From Chrysaora quinquecirrha (taxonomy: Eukaryota; Cnidaria; Scyphozoa; Semaeostomeae; Pelagiidae): a stretch of 64,000 nucleotides of DNA. The notes under the pieces were generated by a model. That model searched no databases, had not been told where the DNA came from, and worked only from the letters and a program-made list of their open reading frames with translations. Location: NCBI GenBank assembly GCA_014526335.1, contig JACTAT010000061.1, positions 2,074,421 through 2,138,420 of the forward strand. Reading direction: 5' to 3'. Of the stretch, positions 22,861-34,077 are shown piece by piece. A program made the position numbers and the translations under genes. Positions within the stretch are counted from its first letter, which is position 1. Each line of letters opens with the position of its first letter.

Positions 22861-24098
22861 AAGGCATAAAAGCGCCATAAAAGCTTTGGTGCATTTGCTC
22901 AGAGTGAACAAATGAACTACTGTATATCGACTGTGCTTGTTGTATAATGTTACGTGAAGCGTGAAACTCGGAGTAGACATAGTGAGGGCTGTTCTTCGGC
23001 TCTTTGGTTGCGCAAGGGCTTAAAGAGATTTATCAATCCGTTGTTTTATAGTTACTTTATTTTGAGTAGGCTGCAATTTCTAGCTCTTTCAGCTAATTAA
23101 GGCCTACTATGCATGCCGCATCAAGGCATGGGACCTGTAGTTAACTTCCCTTTCGACGGACGGCGGAGTGAGCTGGAGTTGGTTTGTCATCCCTAAACCG
23201 CTTTGCCACTCACTCCACTTGTAACTGAAATTCTAGGCGCAGAAAGCAATGTTGTTATTGGAGCTAAAAACAACTCAAGTGAATCTAAGGGTGGTGAAGC
23301 TGTTTCACGCGAGAAATGCAATACATGCATTGCAAAACAGCTGCTTTCCATGCTAGCTAGATTTTTTAGCCTAGAAAACTTTTTCTGCACTGCACATCAG
23401 TTGAAAACCGCTGTATTCTATTTTGATGTTTTGAGTTTGCGTATAGTTTTTATCCGATTTGGGCCTAGATGAATTTCGTTGCTTGCTTTCGGCAGAAAAT
23501 ATTGAGCGCTGTGCCCGAGAAATTGCTATTTCTGCCGGATAACACTCAGCCATTTTCGTTTGTGGCCTAAAATTAACCTGTTCGTCCGCGGTCGTCGTTG
23601 ATGTCGAAAGCCGCTGTAGCTATGAAGATCTTCGTTATTAGCATTTGGAAGCAGAAAAGCTGAATTAGCGTAATTACCGTTGAAGCGGTTGAATTACGGA
23701 GGGATTTAGGAGACTTGTGCAATGGTCCAGCTAGGCCAATCTTTTTTGCTTACTAACAAAGCGATTGAAATCGCTATACTTGCACGGTAGCGTTAGCTGG
23801 TTAGTTTTTGACTTTGCTTGACAGAAGCTAACCATGGACATCCAAAGATCAACCAGTCACCAGTCATAAAGACAATGAATTATGAATCACGCCTGGTCAA
23901 CTGAATTTTGACGCTAGGATTAAAAATACTAAATTTAATACATTAAAAGCCGTAATATCTAATCATAATAACTTGGATAATAATATAAGACTATTATAAG
24001 TTATGTGGTGGTGTTTAACCGTCAATTTAGGATGAAATTCGGAGCTTTTTTGGTCAAAGGATGAGGCATGTCTTCAGAGAGGGTGATGATTTTAGGCC
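22861..24098. other. Upstream region of Gal3ST-like gene 2, no other gene
   Basis: AT-rich sequence without recognised genes. The open frames around 23200-23550 have no family features. Probably contains the promoter and leader of the gene starting at 24099. Confidence 0.4.
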
Positions 24099-24599
24099 AT
24101 GATAGGCCGTCGCTTGTCGTTAAGAAGAGTGTTCCACGTTTGTTTTCTCTGCATCGTTGTCGCTCTCATCATGTGCTGTTTTCCGAAGCAATTTTATGGA
24201 ACTAGGGAAGATATTATTAGGATTGAAAGACTCTCAAATGATGATCATGATGATGATTCGGGGGATTTCATTTTCGATGATTTTTCAAGGTGAGTCCATG
24301 CTTTTGAAATTTCTAACCACTTCAAATATAGCGTCTTTTAAGAATGTTTCTGTCTATCGTTATTACTTAGGCCTATGTGCCGATAACTTTCCTAGTTAAT
24401 TAAATAAGTAGAATCTAATCTATTTGAGACCCTATTGGTTAACGTTAAAACCTAACCCGCTTAATCATCGCCCCATAGTCTTAACCTAAGCCCGTAAACC
24501 TTTAGCCTTGATATAGTCAAAACCATAACCTCAGCCATTTAAGGACGAAACGAACGTATATGAGCTATAATGTAATTGTTAGCAACTTCATCATAAACC

Positions 24600-25280
24600 G
24601 GTTTCATCAGAATTTTTATTCTTCCCATGTTCATCAAGTCTTCATTTCATAGCGCATTTATCAGCATCTTCAGTTCACACTGTATTTGTTAACAGCTTCA
24701 TTTCCTACCTCATTCATTAGCATCTTCATATCATACAGTATTCACTTACATCTTCATCTCATACTTTGTTCATTAGCATCTTCATTTCATACCTCTTTCA
24801 TCAGTATTGCATCCTATTTTCATAACATCTTCAAGTCGTAGTACAGTTGTGAGCATTTTTCATTTCACACCATATTAATCAGCATTTGCACGTAATACCG
24901 TATTTATCAGCATCCTCTTTTCATACTTTATTGATTAGCTTCTTCGCCTCACACCGTATTAATCGGCATCTTCATTTCACACGGTATTCATTAGCATCTT
25001 CATGCCATACTATATTTATTAGCATCTTTGTCTCATACCGTATTTATCAGCATCTCATTTTGTACTGTATGTATTAGAATTTCCCGCCGTATTCATCGGC
25101 ATCTTCATTCCATACCATATCTATTAGCATCTTTGTCTCGTGCCGTATTTATCAGTATCCTTATTTCGTACTGTATTCATTAAAAGCTTAATTTCCTGCC
25201 GTATTCATCGACATCCTCATTTCACACCGTATAAGTTAGCACCCTAAAATCATATCGCTTTCGCTAGCATCTTCATAGTA
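24600..25280. repeat. 28-bp minisatellite field, locus 3 (Gal3ST-2 intron 1)
   Basis: More than 20 degenerate units of the type TTAGCATCTTCATTTCATAC + CGTATTCA fill most of intron 1. It is on the same strand as locus 1 and opposite to locus 2. Confidence 0.9.
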
Positions 25281-25577
25281 TTGTACTGCATATTATTTGA
25301 TTCTAGTGTATCCGATACAAACACGACTCTGGTCGATCACATATTAGAAGGATCATCTCTGAGTGGAATTGGAGAATTAGAACTAAAACGAGGCATCGCT
25401 GTGAAGAGGAAAGCATACGCAAGGTCCAGCCTCGATTATGTTAGAGACAGAGATGTCGATGTCGAGGGTGTCGAAGATTTTATCATGTGGCATGAGAATT
25501 TCAAAGCTGATGCACCGTTGCCAGTTATTCCAAGGTATTTGCATCATGTGTATTTGCACATTTAACCTTTAACTGTA

Positions 25578-26229
25578 AGGTCCTAGCTAAACTGTTAACA
25601 TTGTTTGTCAAACATTTCAAATTTGCTTGTCAAGCAAAGTACATGACCGTTCGACCATGTCGTAAAACATTGATCATCATAAACTTGAAATTCGGTTGTC
25701 AGGCAAAATATTTGGCCATGTCGCTAAACATTGTTTGTCAAGCATTTTAAATTTGCTTCTCAGGCAAAATGTTTGACCGTTATGCGCAGACATTGTTTGT
25801 CAAACATTTTCAAAATGTTTTGGCCATGTTGCAAAACATTGTTTGCCATACAAGACAAGTCAAATTTGCTTGTCAAGCATAATGTTTGAACGTTATGCGC
25901 AAACATTGTTTATCAAACATTTTCAAAATGTTTTGGCCATGTTGCAAAACATTGTTTGTCATAAAAGACAAGTCAAATTTGCTTGTCAAGCAAAAGGATT
26001 GACCGTTATGCGCAGACATTGTTTGTCAAACATTTTCAAAATGTTTTGGCCATGTTGCAAAACATTGTTTGCCATACAAGACAAGTCAAATTTGCTTGTC
26101 AAGCAAAAGGATTGACCGTTTGGCCACGTCGAAAAAAATTCCACAGGGCTAAACGGTCAAACATTGGTTGTGAAGCAAATCTTAATGTTTGACCAACAAT
26201 GATTGATTTTTTGGCTAGGGCCTAAGCTG
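25578..26229. repeat. Expanded R3 MITE with about 113-bp internal tandem units
   Basis: Family R3 words (CATTGTTTGTCAAACATTTT, TTGCTTGTCAAGC, GACCGTTATGCGCA) repeat with starts near 25801, 25914 and 26028. The right end GGCTAGGGCCTAAGCT matches the R3 terminus. Unlike the copy at 2182, the interior has been amplified in tandem. It lies in Gal3ST-2 intron 2. Confidence 0.8.
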
Positions 26230-26264
26230 ATCTATTTATTTTTTGGTTCACTTGTTCCTTAAGG

Positions 26265-26345
26265 CCTTGGCCAAACGATCAAACACTGTTCGTCAAACAT
26301 CTGAAAATTGCTTGCCAAATAAAATGTGTGACCATTCAAAATATC
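26265..26345. repeat. R3 MITE fragment
   Basis: A left end CTTGGCCAAACGATCAAACA followed by TTGCTTGCCAAATAAAATG, directly after the expanded copy. Truncated. Confidence 0.65.
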
Positions 26346-27319
26346 AAAATCATATCATATCAAAGCCATATCAAAAAACATTCTTTCTTAAACCTTTTTT
26401 GAACGGATACCCTACGAGCGTATTAACCTCAGAAGGATCGACAACTGAGTTGTCTGTCAGCTTTCAGTTCTATTGCAAGCAATAGTTGCTGTCAAAATTT
26501 ATCGTCCAACTATGTTTTAGAAGAGCAAGGAAAGGTCACCTTTATTAAGAGGGCATGCTTTTTAGGTGAGGACTACGTTTTTTCGTCTGACTCAGACCCC
26601 ACTTACACTATACCGGTACGAGACGATTCGGTTCGAAACTATGCTGTTTTGTCCTCGCGTCTACACTAGGCCGGTACAGTTTTGAAATGAAAAAAAAGCA
26701 AATAAATACGATATGTCAAACGGCTTCATCTTTAAAAATAACAAATGTTTTTTATTGTAGGCAACAAAAATGCACAAAACCGATCCTGAACATCGCCTTT
26801 CTCAAAACTCATTACACCGGAAGTGATGTATTGACTAACATTTTCAATCGACTTGGTGACCTGCGCAGTTTGAACATGGCGTTGCCTAGCGACGGATTGT
26901 CGACTTTTTATTGGCCAATGAGATTTCAATGGAAATACATTGACATAACACTATTGAATGGTTCTTTGCCGAATATCATATGTAACCATGCACGATATAA
27001 TGGTGACGTCATGGACAATATAATGACTCCAGGAGCCGTTTATGTTACGATTTTGCGAAACCCTGTCACGCAGCTCGAAACTACGTTTCATAATCTGAAG
27101 TTCGCGGAATTGTTAGAGATTGGCGATGTCGAAGATTCGCTACAAACATTCATTCAAAATCCTAAAGTTTATATTCAAAATGTTATTAAAAGAAAGAGAT
27201 TCAAGGTATGGGATTCGAGTTATTCGTTCTTTTCCTGTTGACTGTTCACCCGTTGTTGATTATTATTACTAATTAACTAATAAAACATCTAGTTATACTA
27301 ATAATAACTTGAGTAACTA

Positions 27320-27467
27320 ACTTAGCCTCTGGCCGAACGATCAAACATTGTTGGTCCAACATTTGAGATTTGCTTGTCAAGCAAAATGTTTGACTGTTTG
27401 GCCACGTCCAAAAACATTGCTCTTCCAACGTACTAACTAACTAACTAACTAACTAACCAACTTACTT

Positions 27468-27498
<31 letters not shown>

Positions 27499-27531
27499 GA
27501 CTAACCAACTTACTTACTAACTAACTAACTG

Positions 27532-27565
<34 letters not shown>

Positions 27566-27605
27566 CAACTTACTAACTAACTTGCTAACTCACTAGCTAA
27601 CTGAC
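27320..27605. repeat. R3 MITE fragment followed by (AACT)n array
   Basis: Up to about 27430 the sequence is the left arm of family R3 (CGAACGATCAAACATTGTTG, GTTTGACTGTTTGGCCACGTC). From there to 27605 it is an ACTAACTA tetranucleotide array with interspersed CCAACTTACTTACT. Lies in Gal3ST-2 intron 3. Confidence 0.85.
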
Positions 27606-28387
27606 TGAGAAACTAAAGAACTAACTTACAAACTAAGCAACACTTAGTCCTTCTGTTCACCGTCTTCTCTTAATTCGATTTCATATTCCGAAAAGTTTTC
27701 TTTTTTCAATTTTAGGATTCATTGAATCTCATTAAAATGCCATGTTCTTTGATTTGGGCCTAAGTACAACCGAATATCACAAGAAAAACATTATCAAGGC
27801 GACAATTACTGAAATTTACGAGAAATTTAGCGTCGTTTTAATTTACGAATATTTAGACGAGTCTCTGATCTTACTCAGGCGACGACTTTGTTTAGAAATG
27901 GACGACATTTTATATTTGAAATTTCAGCACAATTCGCAGAATGCGAATAACCGAGAAACATTTTCGCCGGAATTAGAAGAATTGATACGAGACTGGAACT
28001 CGGCGGATGCCGAGTTATATAACGTATTTAACGAGACTTTATGGAAAGAGATAAATTATGAAGGTGAGAGTTTCTGGAAGGAGCTACGAGAATTCAAGGC
28101 GAAGCTACGAGAAATCGAACAAGATTGCGTCGCCGAGTCGGTGATTTCCGAAAGCGATGGAAGTGGCCTAAACAGTGAGCTGTTATTTCAAGAGCGGGCG
28201 ACTTTGAACCCGAATAGCACGAGATGGAATAGTTACTTTTGTAAAAAGTTATTTATGTCTGAATTAGAGTATTTGCATTATTTTAGGAGAAAAGAATCCG
28301 TCTCAAGATCAAAAAATAAAAGATAAAATTAATAATAGTTAATAATTATAATTAGCAATATACGTTTCGTTTGTCTATGCTGGATGA

Positions 28388-28870
28388 AAAGTGCTCTATG
28401 CCATTGGCAGAGCGATATACACAGAGGTAGACTCAGAAAAGAAACATATCTTCGTTGTTACTCCGAGTTTCACGCATTCATGCGATCATCAGACAACTGA
28501 TTCCACTACACTGAAAAATTATTTATTACATTTACTTGCTAAGGGGGTTTACAATGACTGTTCTTTGGAGGTGTTAATTGTTCGAAAGTTGCGTAAATAG
28601 TATTTGTTCTCGTGTCGGCACTTCGAAATTATTTCAGATCGTCTATTCAGTAAATGTGTCTTGTCGGCGTTTATGATGTGAAGCTTTTCGGTCAGGCAAA
28701 GGTTGCAGCGTTTTGTCTTGTTGGTGTAGGCGGTTGCTTGCGTTGCGATGGGCCAGTTGATGGAATGTGCTGTGTTTTTGTCTTTGAGTTGCCAAATATG
28801 TTTTGATAGTTCGGTGCTGTTAATTAGCAATATATAATTTTTCACGGCATCTGTTAATTCCACTGATTAA
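28388..28870 (-). mobile_element. Penelope-like fragment, copy C (different subfamily)
   Basis: The minus strand encodes TELSKHIWQLKDKN...INWPI...CNLCLTEKLHII and SEIISKCRHENKY (28549-28863 frame), the C-terminal part of a Penelope GIY-YIG endonuclease. It is clearly diverged from copies A and B. It is followed by a 3' region with a hammerhead ribozyme. The element is 5'-truncated and the GIY-YIG core itself is missing. Confidence 0.83.
28454..28498 (-). ncRNA. Hammerhead ribozyme (Penelope copy C)
   Basis: Minus strand: stem I GTTGT (28497-28493), core CTGATGA, stem II CGCA-TGAA-TGCG, core GAAA, stem III ACTC-G-GAGT, then A and stem I partner ACAAC. Stem I and stem II pair perfectly although the bases differ from copies A and B, which is compensatory support for the fold. 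Confidence 0.82.
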
Positions 28871-29435
28871 AGAATGCTTTTTTAGAGAAGAATTAGTTTT
28901 ACTAGTTTTTTAAGTTAATTCAATTGATGCAGTCATCCTCCTTGATAAAAATTTATTTTTACATTATTTCCCTGTGGTTAACCCTCGTCATCTATATACC
29001 ATTACGACTACCCGTTTTGTTTTTAATAAGGAACCGTTAGTCTGAGCTGATGTGATTAACCCTTAGCCTATATCCTCTTTGGGCTTTCGATTCATTGTCC
29101 CCTTTCCATTAAGTCATTATTCGTCACAGTCATCATACGTCAGAGTGCTCTGTAACAAATTTAGGGCTTTATCTTTTCATAAACAACCGTAAACAACTAT
29201 TGCAAGGTGAAGTTCCTAAATGACCCGCGGAGCGCAAAAGCCCGCGAGTGCGCGCGCGGGCCAGGGCTGGTCTTGAATACTAAACGTGATCTTTTGACTG
29301 TAGACAATGCTGTTTACAGGTTGCGCCACCGGTTCAACAACCAGTGTCAATTCAGTTTGACACGCAGCCTACGAGATTCAGTCAACACATATCTTTAACA
29401 CTCATCTGTAGCTTCCGAACAATTCTAGTTTTATC
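28871..29435. other. Upstream region of Gal3ST-like gene 3
   Basis: AT-rich spacer with a GC-rich patch GCCCGCGAGTGCGCGCGCGG near 29238. Probably contains the promoter of the gene at 29436. No gene recognised. Confidence 0.4.
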
Positions 29436-32400
29436 ATGGTCGTTTTATTCGCGAGGAAGCCTTTTTCTTGCGGCATTTATCCCGTAGTTTCGGCCGTTTT
29501 CGTCATATCCGTTGGATGTTTTCTACTCGCTTTGCATAGTCTCTGGCAACAAAAGGAAAATGCTGTCATCAGTTACACTGATGATGGAATAGACCATCCT
29601 AACGCTCGGTTTGGGTGAGTTATTTGTATTATTTCCTTTACTTTTACATTGATTAGAAGCAACAATATTTTATCTGCAATGGACCCTCTTACTCTAAGTA
29701 TAATGAGGTAGAGTTTGGAGTCTTCCGATTCCAAACGCCAAAAACTTTTTAAGGCTTTTTTAAAGGCTTTTAAAGCTTTTTTGAAGGCTTTCTCGAAGGC
29801 TTTCAAAGCACTTTCTTCAAGGCTTTCGATTCCAAATGCCAAACAGTGCACTTTCTTGAAACACGAGACTTTAGAGAATATAGTTTGTAAGCAGTTTCTC
29901 TGTGAAGTCTGCGAAATCTTCCAGCTCTGGAGTCGGGAGAGTTTATTGCCGTCAAAGGCTCCGATTTTCCCGAGAGTTGTCTGGAAGAAGCTATCGATCT
30001 CTCGGAAGTCTCAGGAAAAAGTAAAGCTATGGCTGAACTAGGAGACTTCTCGTGCGTGACACTGTATTCGGCGTGTCTCCCAAGGTGGCAAAACATGCGA
30101 GTGAAAAGCGAGCATTTTCATGTTGTGGAGACGAGAAATGTTTCCGTTGTCTCTGAGAACATTTGCGTGTCTCTTGCTAAGCTGGGAGACACCAAGGGGA
30201 CATTAATGTCGCGCGTAACATGTCTCCTGGTATAGCCAGGCCTTAAAACGCAGAAAAGGTCCCAGAAGGACGCACTCTAAATCACTAGCTAAGTTCTTAA
30301 GAGTTAAATCCAAAGTTGTTTGCATTATTGCTCGCGAATTTCGTAATTAGCTTTGTTTACCTAATGAGAGTTTTGAAGCATTAGAACGTTCCTTTGCACT
30401 TGTAAAAAATTCTTCACCGAAAAAATTTCTATTATTTCAGGCTTGATAAAAACATGTTCTATATCGATAAGTCAAATTATCGAATCGCAATAAGCTACGA
30501 AGACCCTGACTACAATAACTCGCCAAATGATGATCGTGAAGAAAGTGGCACAGCCTCGTCTGCAGGGATTCAGGAACAAGTTGTCATGAATACGAGGCCG
30601 AGCAAACTTCTCATGGAAGATATCGGTGATAAGAGTGTAGTAGGAAATACAACTTCTGCTGTGTCACATGACGATGACGAAAGCATAGACCAGAATGCCG
30701 TTAATGAGAAATACAAGGATGAAATCAATGGAAAGGTCAGGTAATTTTAAAATTAAATTTCTTATTTTTTCGTTTTGTTACTTAAGCTTTGGCTAAACTA
30801 GGAGACATGTCGCGCGCGACACTGTATTCGGCATGTCTCCCAGGGTGGCTAAACATGCCAGTGACAAGTGAGCAACATGTCCCCGGTCATTTGCATGTCG
30901 CGGAGACAGGAAATCTTTCTGTTGTCTCCCAGAAGAATTTGTGTGTTTCTTGCTACAAATTTTATCGCGCGCTACAAAGTTTCCGTGGTGGTTACACTGG
31001 GAAACACCGAAACGACATCAATGTTGCGGGCTGCGCCTTTGAGCCGTGTGGATAAATGGCGCAATATAAATGCCTTTTATTATTTTATTATTATTATTTT
31101 TCCCGGTCGCGGCGAAAAATTTCTTTACAAATCATGTCGCCATTTCAAGCAAAAAGTTGCATGTGATGGATCGAAATGCACCAATCAGAGAGTGGCGCTG
31201 AGCTGACAGTGTGTTTTAAACGCCAATCACTTGCGGTTATAGCGGCAAAACTAATAGGATTAATTAAAGAGTCCAAGCGAGAAATACGATCTCTTTCTAT
31301 TTTACTTTCTTTATCTTTCTGGCCGGTTCTGTGTAGACTTCAATGTAATTAAACGTTTCTTTTTCTCCCTTTTAGCAAGTTTCAGTGCAGCCCTGAAGCT
31401 CCCTTAGCAAACATCGTCCTGTTAAAGACGCACAGAACAGGCAGCACATCAATTGGAAACATCTTGTACAGATATGGGGACTTCAGAAACCTGAGTTTCG
31501 TTCTACCTTCGGCTGCCTCGTTTCAATACTACTGGCCGTTGCGATTTCATCAGTCACATACGAGGCTGGATCTATTAAACAAAGCCAAGCCTCACATGGC
31601 AATAAACATTGGCAGATACAGCAAACGTAATATCCTTCCCATGATGCCTAATAACACGGTTGTCTTGGCAATACTACGTGATCCTGTCCGCCATTTTGAA
31701 TCTGTTTACGAGTACGCTGACATTTCAAGGCTGACTGGACTGTGGAATACATCACGTGATCCGTTTGCGACGTTTTTAGAAGCGCCGAGGAGTAATGTGA
31801 TTGAGTTTGTCAAAGACGCAAAAACATTTGCAATCGAACTTAATTTATTAAAAAATGGTAGGTGTTTTGCTTTCAGCATTCACCTAGGCAGCAGCTTCGA
31901 CTTTATTAAACAATAAAAAATTTGGCTGAAAATAGACCTCTTTAAAGAGGACTGGGTTGGCGCAACATTTTTCTGGAAGATGGCGGTTATTTTGAGTAAG
32001 GGAATCCTCTCCGCATTCAACGACCTTGATTGCAGTCCCTTCAGGGGAAGTAGTCCAGTAAATGTTGCTTAAAATTCACGTTTTATTGGAGTAAAAGTGA
32101 AAGAAAGGATTCAAGTCCCAGCTTATTTGCTCAAAGTGGCATTTAATCAAGTATTTTCCGTTTTGCGAGTTACTTGCATCTTGTTTTCTTAGTTTCTGCA
32201 GACACTTCCAACATTTATTGTCGCATTATCTCTTATTATTCGTGAAGTTGAAGCAAGATTTACTGCACTACCTCTCCTAAAGCGAACACAATCCTGGTTG
32301 TTGCATAGACTTACTACATGAGTCGTAGTTGTCGCTATTGAATTTAATAGACGCTTCCGCAAAAGATGGCCGCCGTTCTTGCCTACTGTTTTCATTAAGG

Positions 32401-33640
32401 ATTTTCGAAAGGAATTCTGGGAATTATTTCCTTAGTTACGTATTTTACATAGCTGCAGACGTTGAATTCATAACTAAGGAAATTATTCCCAGAATTCCCT
32501 TCGTAAAACCTCATGAAAAACAAAGGGGCTGACAGAAACGGCGGCCATCTTTTGCGGAAAACTCTATTATTGCTGGACGCTGAAACTACTGAAGCGAACA
32601 ACAACAACATCAATTCAATTCAATGTGAGCGAAAGTTAGGGACTTGGGAAGCAAGTCTAGTCGTTGCACGCAGAGAGAATTCCCTTGCTCAAGATATCCA
32701 CCATCTTCCAGAAAAATGTCGGGCCGACCCAGACTTCTTATAAAGCTCTATTGCGAAATGGCGATTTCTCGCAAATCGCAGATCGGAAATCGCATGCGAA
32801 TTGCGAGTCACGATGAAGTGGAAATGGGCCTTTAGACTTGATACCCTTAAGACATTTTTTTGTTTGTTATTCCTTTAGGAATGGCGTTCGATCTTGGTCT
32901 GGAACACAACAGCTATTCAAATGACGAAGAAATTGAAGAATACATCGCAAAATTAGGCAAAGAGCTTGATTTTGTCATAATAACTGAATTCATGGATGAA
33001 TCTCTGGTTTTGCTCAAGCGAATGTTATGCTGGGAATTGGATGACATCATTTACATAAAACACAAAGTCAGAAATGATCTTTATAAGAATAACATAACTG
33101 AAGACCAAAAGGTAACGCAGTAAAATAATATATTGTTTATCTCAAGGCTGCTCGTGACACCCTATCAGACTTGATTAGACCCTGTCTTCTCGTCCCTTTT
33201 AGGCCACCATACAGCGCTGGAATAAAGCTGATGTTCTTCTATACGATCATTTCAACAAAAGTTTATGGGGCAAAATCGAACAACAAGGTCCAGATTTTTG
33301 GGACGAGGTACAAAACTTTAGAGCAATAGTAAAACAGATTACGACAACTTGTTTCGAAGATGATAAATTATCGAACGCTTTCGAAGTTCCTATTACATTG
33401 AAGAAGACGATCCCGCGTGAAATGCTCGGGTTATGCGAGAAACTTATGCGCAGGGATAGAGAATATATAAAGATTCTGAAAGAAAAACAGAAAGAATTTA
33501 TTTTGGAGGAAAATCAGAAGTTATTGAGTGAAAAGTTTTACCAAGAATCGAAACAGTCTCGAATCTATTACGCTTATGAAAATTCGACAGTCGATTCGAC
33601 AGGCGATTCGACAGATGTTAATCAGACATCGATTCGCTAA
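29436..33640 (+). CDS. Galactose-3-O-sulfotransferase-like protein (Gal3ST paralog 3)
   Basis: Five exons join in frame: 29436-29614, 30441-30740, 31376-31857, 32879-33111, 33203-33640, giving 543 residues. Residues about 13-33 are a type II membrane anchor; exon 2 encodes an acidic stem of about 100 residues. The PAPS loop is KTHRTGSTS (K177, H179, R180), a conservative Lys to Arg change. At the position of the family NHxRY the sequence is NIGRY (I238), so a His that is required in human GAL3ST1 (as I recall, His141) is replaced. RDPVRHFESVY (R261) is the 3'-phosphate site. The tail is charged and Ser/Thr-rich. Two introns interrupt the catalytic domain at places where paralog 1 has none. 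An AATAAA at 33784-33789 is a plausible polyadenylation signal. Fold assignment is firm; catalytic activity is doubtful. Confidence 0.85.
30028..30245. repeat. R2 MITE, copy 2 (Gal3ST-3 intron 1)
   Basis: Left end GGCTGAACTAGGAGAC and right end GTCTCCTGGTATAGCC are inverted. The interior shares GTCTCCCAAGGTGGCAAAACATG with copies at 549 and 30786. Confidence 0.8.
30786..31030. repeat. R2 MITE, copy 3 (Gal3ST-3 intron 2)
   Basis: Left end GCTTTGGCTAAACTAGGAGA is intact. The right end is lost near 31030, where GAAACACCGAAACGACATC gives way to other sequence. Confidence 0.75.
31110..31275. repeat. R8-family fragment
   Basis: GATCGAAATGCACCAATCAG and AGAGTCCAAGCGAGAAATACG match the R8 element at 53655-54090 and the fragment at 49030-49290. 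Confidence 0.6.
31935..32753. repeat. R7 MITE with two nested insertions (Gal3ST-3 intron 3)
   Basis: The left end TAGACCTCTTTAAAGAGGAC with GCAACATTTTTCTGGAAGATGG and the right end CCATCTTCCAGAAAAATGTC with AAGCTCTA are inverted. The interior matches 56909-57182 (TTTATTGTCGCA, CTGCACTACCTC, AATCCTGGT). Inside it a TAGACTTACTACATGAG MITE fragment (about 32306) and a foldback at 32348-32585 (ends CCGCAAAAGATGGCCGCC) are inserted. Confidence 0.72.
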
Positions 33641-33783
33641 GAAAAGCTTCTTTTCGTTTAATCTCAATCATTCAACTCCCAAAAAACGGTGTTTTACATT
33701 TCAATAGATTATTTTAATTTTTTAATTACAAATCATTCCTTTAACTTCTCTGTCTTGACTTTCTTTTCAGCCTAAAAATCAGA

Positions 33784-33789
33784 AATAAA
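33784..33789 (+). promoter_or_regulatory. Candidate polyadenylation signal of Gal3ST-3
   Basis: AATAAA about 145 bases after the TAA at 33640. Confidence 0.45.
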
Positions 33790-34077
33790 AAAAGTAAGCG
33801 TCTGATCGAATCGAATAGACAGAGATTGTGTGTGATAGCCACACAAGCTCGGGCAGAACTCTGCTAAATAACCATTGCAATAATAGTTTATCAGGAGTTT
33901 CTTAAGTTTGGAAACAATGCTACAAATCTTTAAACATAGTAAGGGGTCACAGCTATGATCAATGTACGGTTTACCGGCTTTTCAGCCAACGTACCGGTGA
34001 GTATTCCTGAAAATGTACTGGTGTACCAGTTTCATGCATACGCATGCCAAGGCTTTTTTCAAGTGTAAAATGTACCA

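Larger units (their letters stand above)
24099..28326 (+). pseudogene. Galactose-3-O-sulfotransferase-like gene 2, one-base frameshift and altered PAPS loop
   Basis: Four exons: 24099-24289, 25307-25534, 26761-27205, 27716-28326. Residues 10-30 form a type II membrane anchor. The PAPS loop reads KTHYTGSD (K155, H157, Y158): the second Lys of the family motif is Tyr and a Ser is Asp. NHARY (H216) and RNPVTQLETTF (R239) are kept. In exon 4 the frame breaks: DSLNLIK is followed at 27734-27741 by a poly-A run one base short, after which the frame starting MFFDLG matches the end of the family to the TAA at 28326. With the missing base the product would be about 491 residues. The frameshift could be a real mutation or an assembly error in a homopolymer, so 'pseudogene' is provisional. 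The C-terminal half is otherwise intact. Confidence 0.75.
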
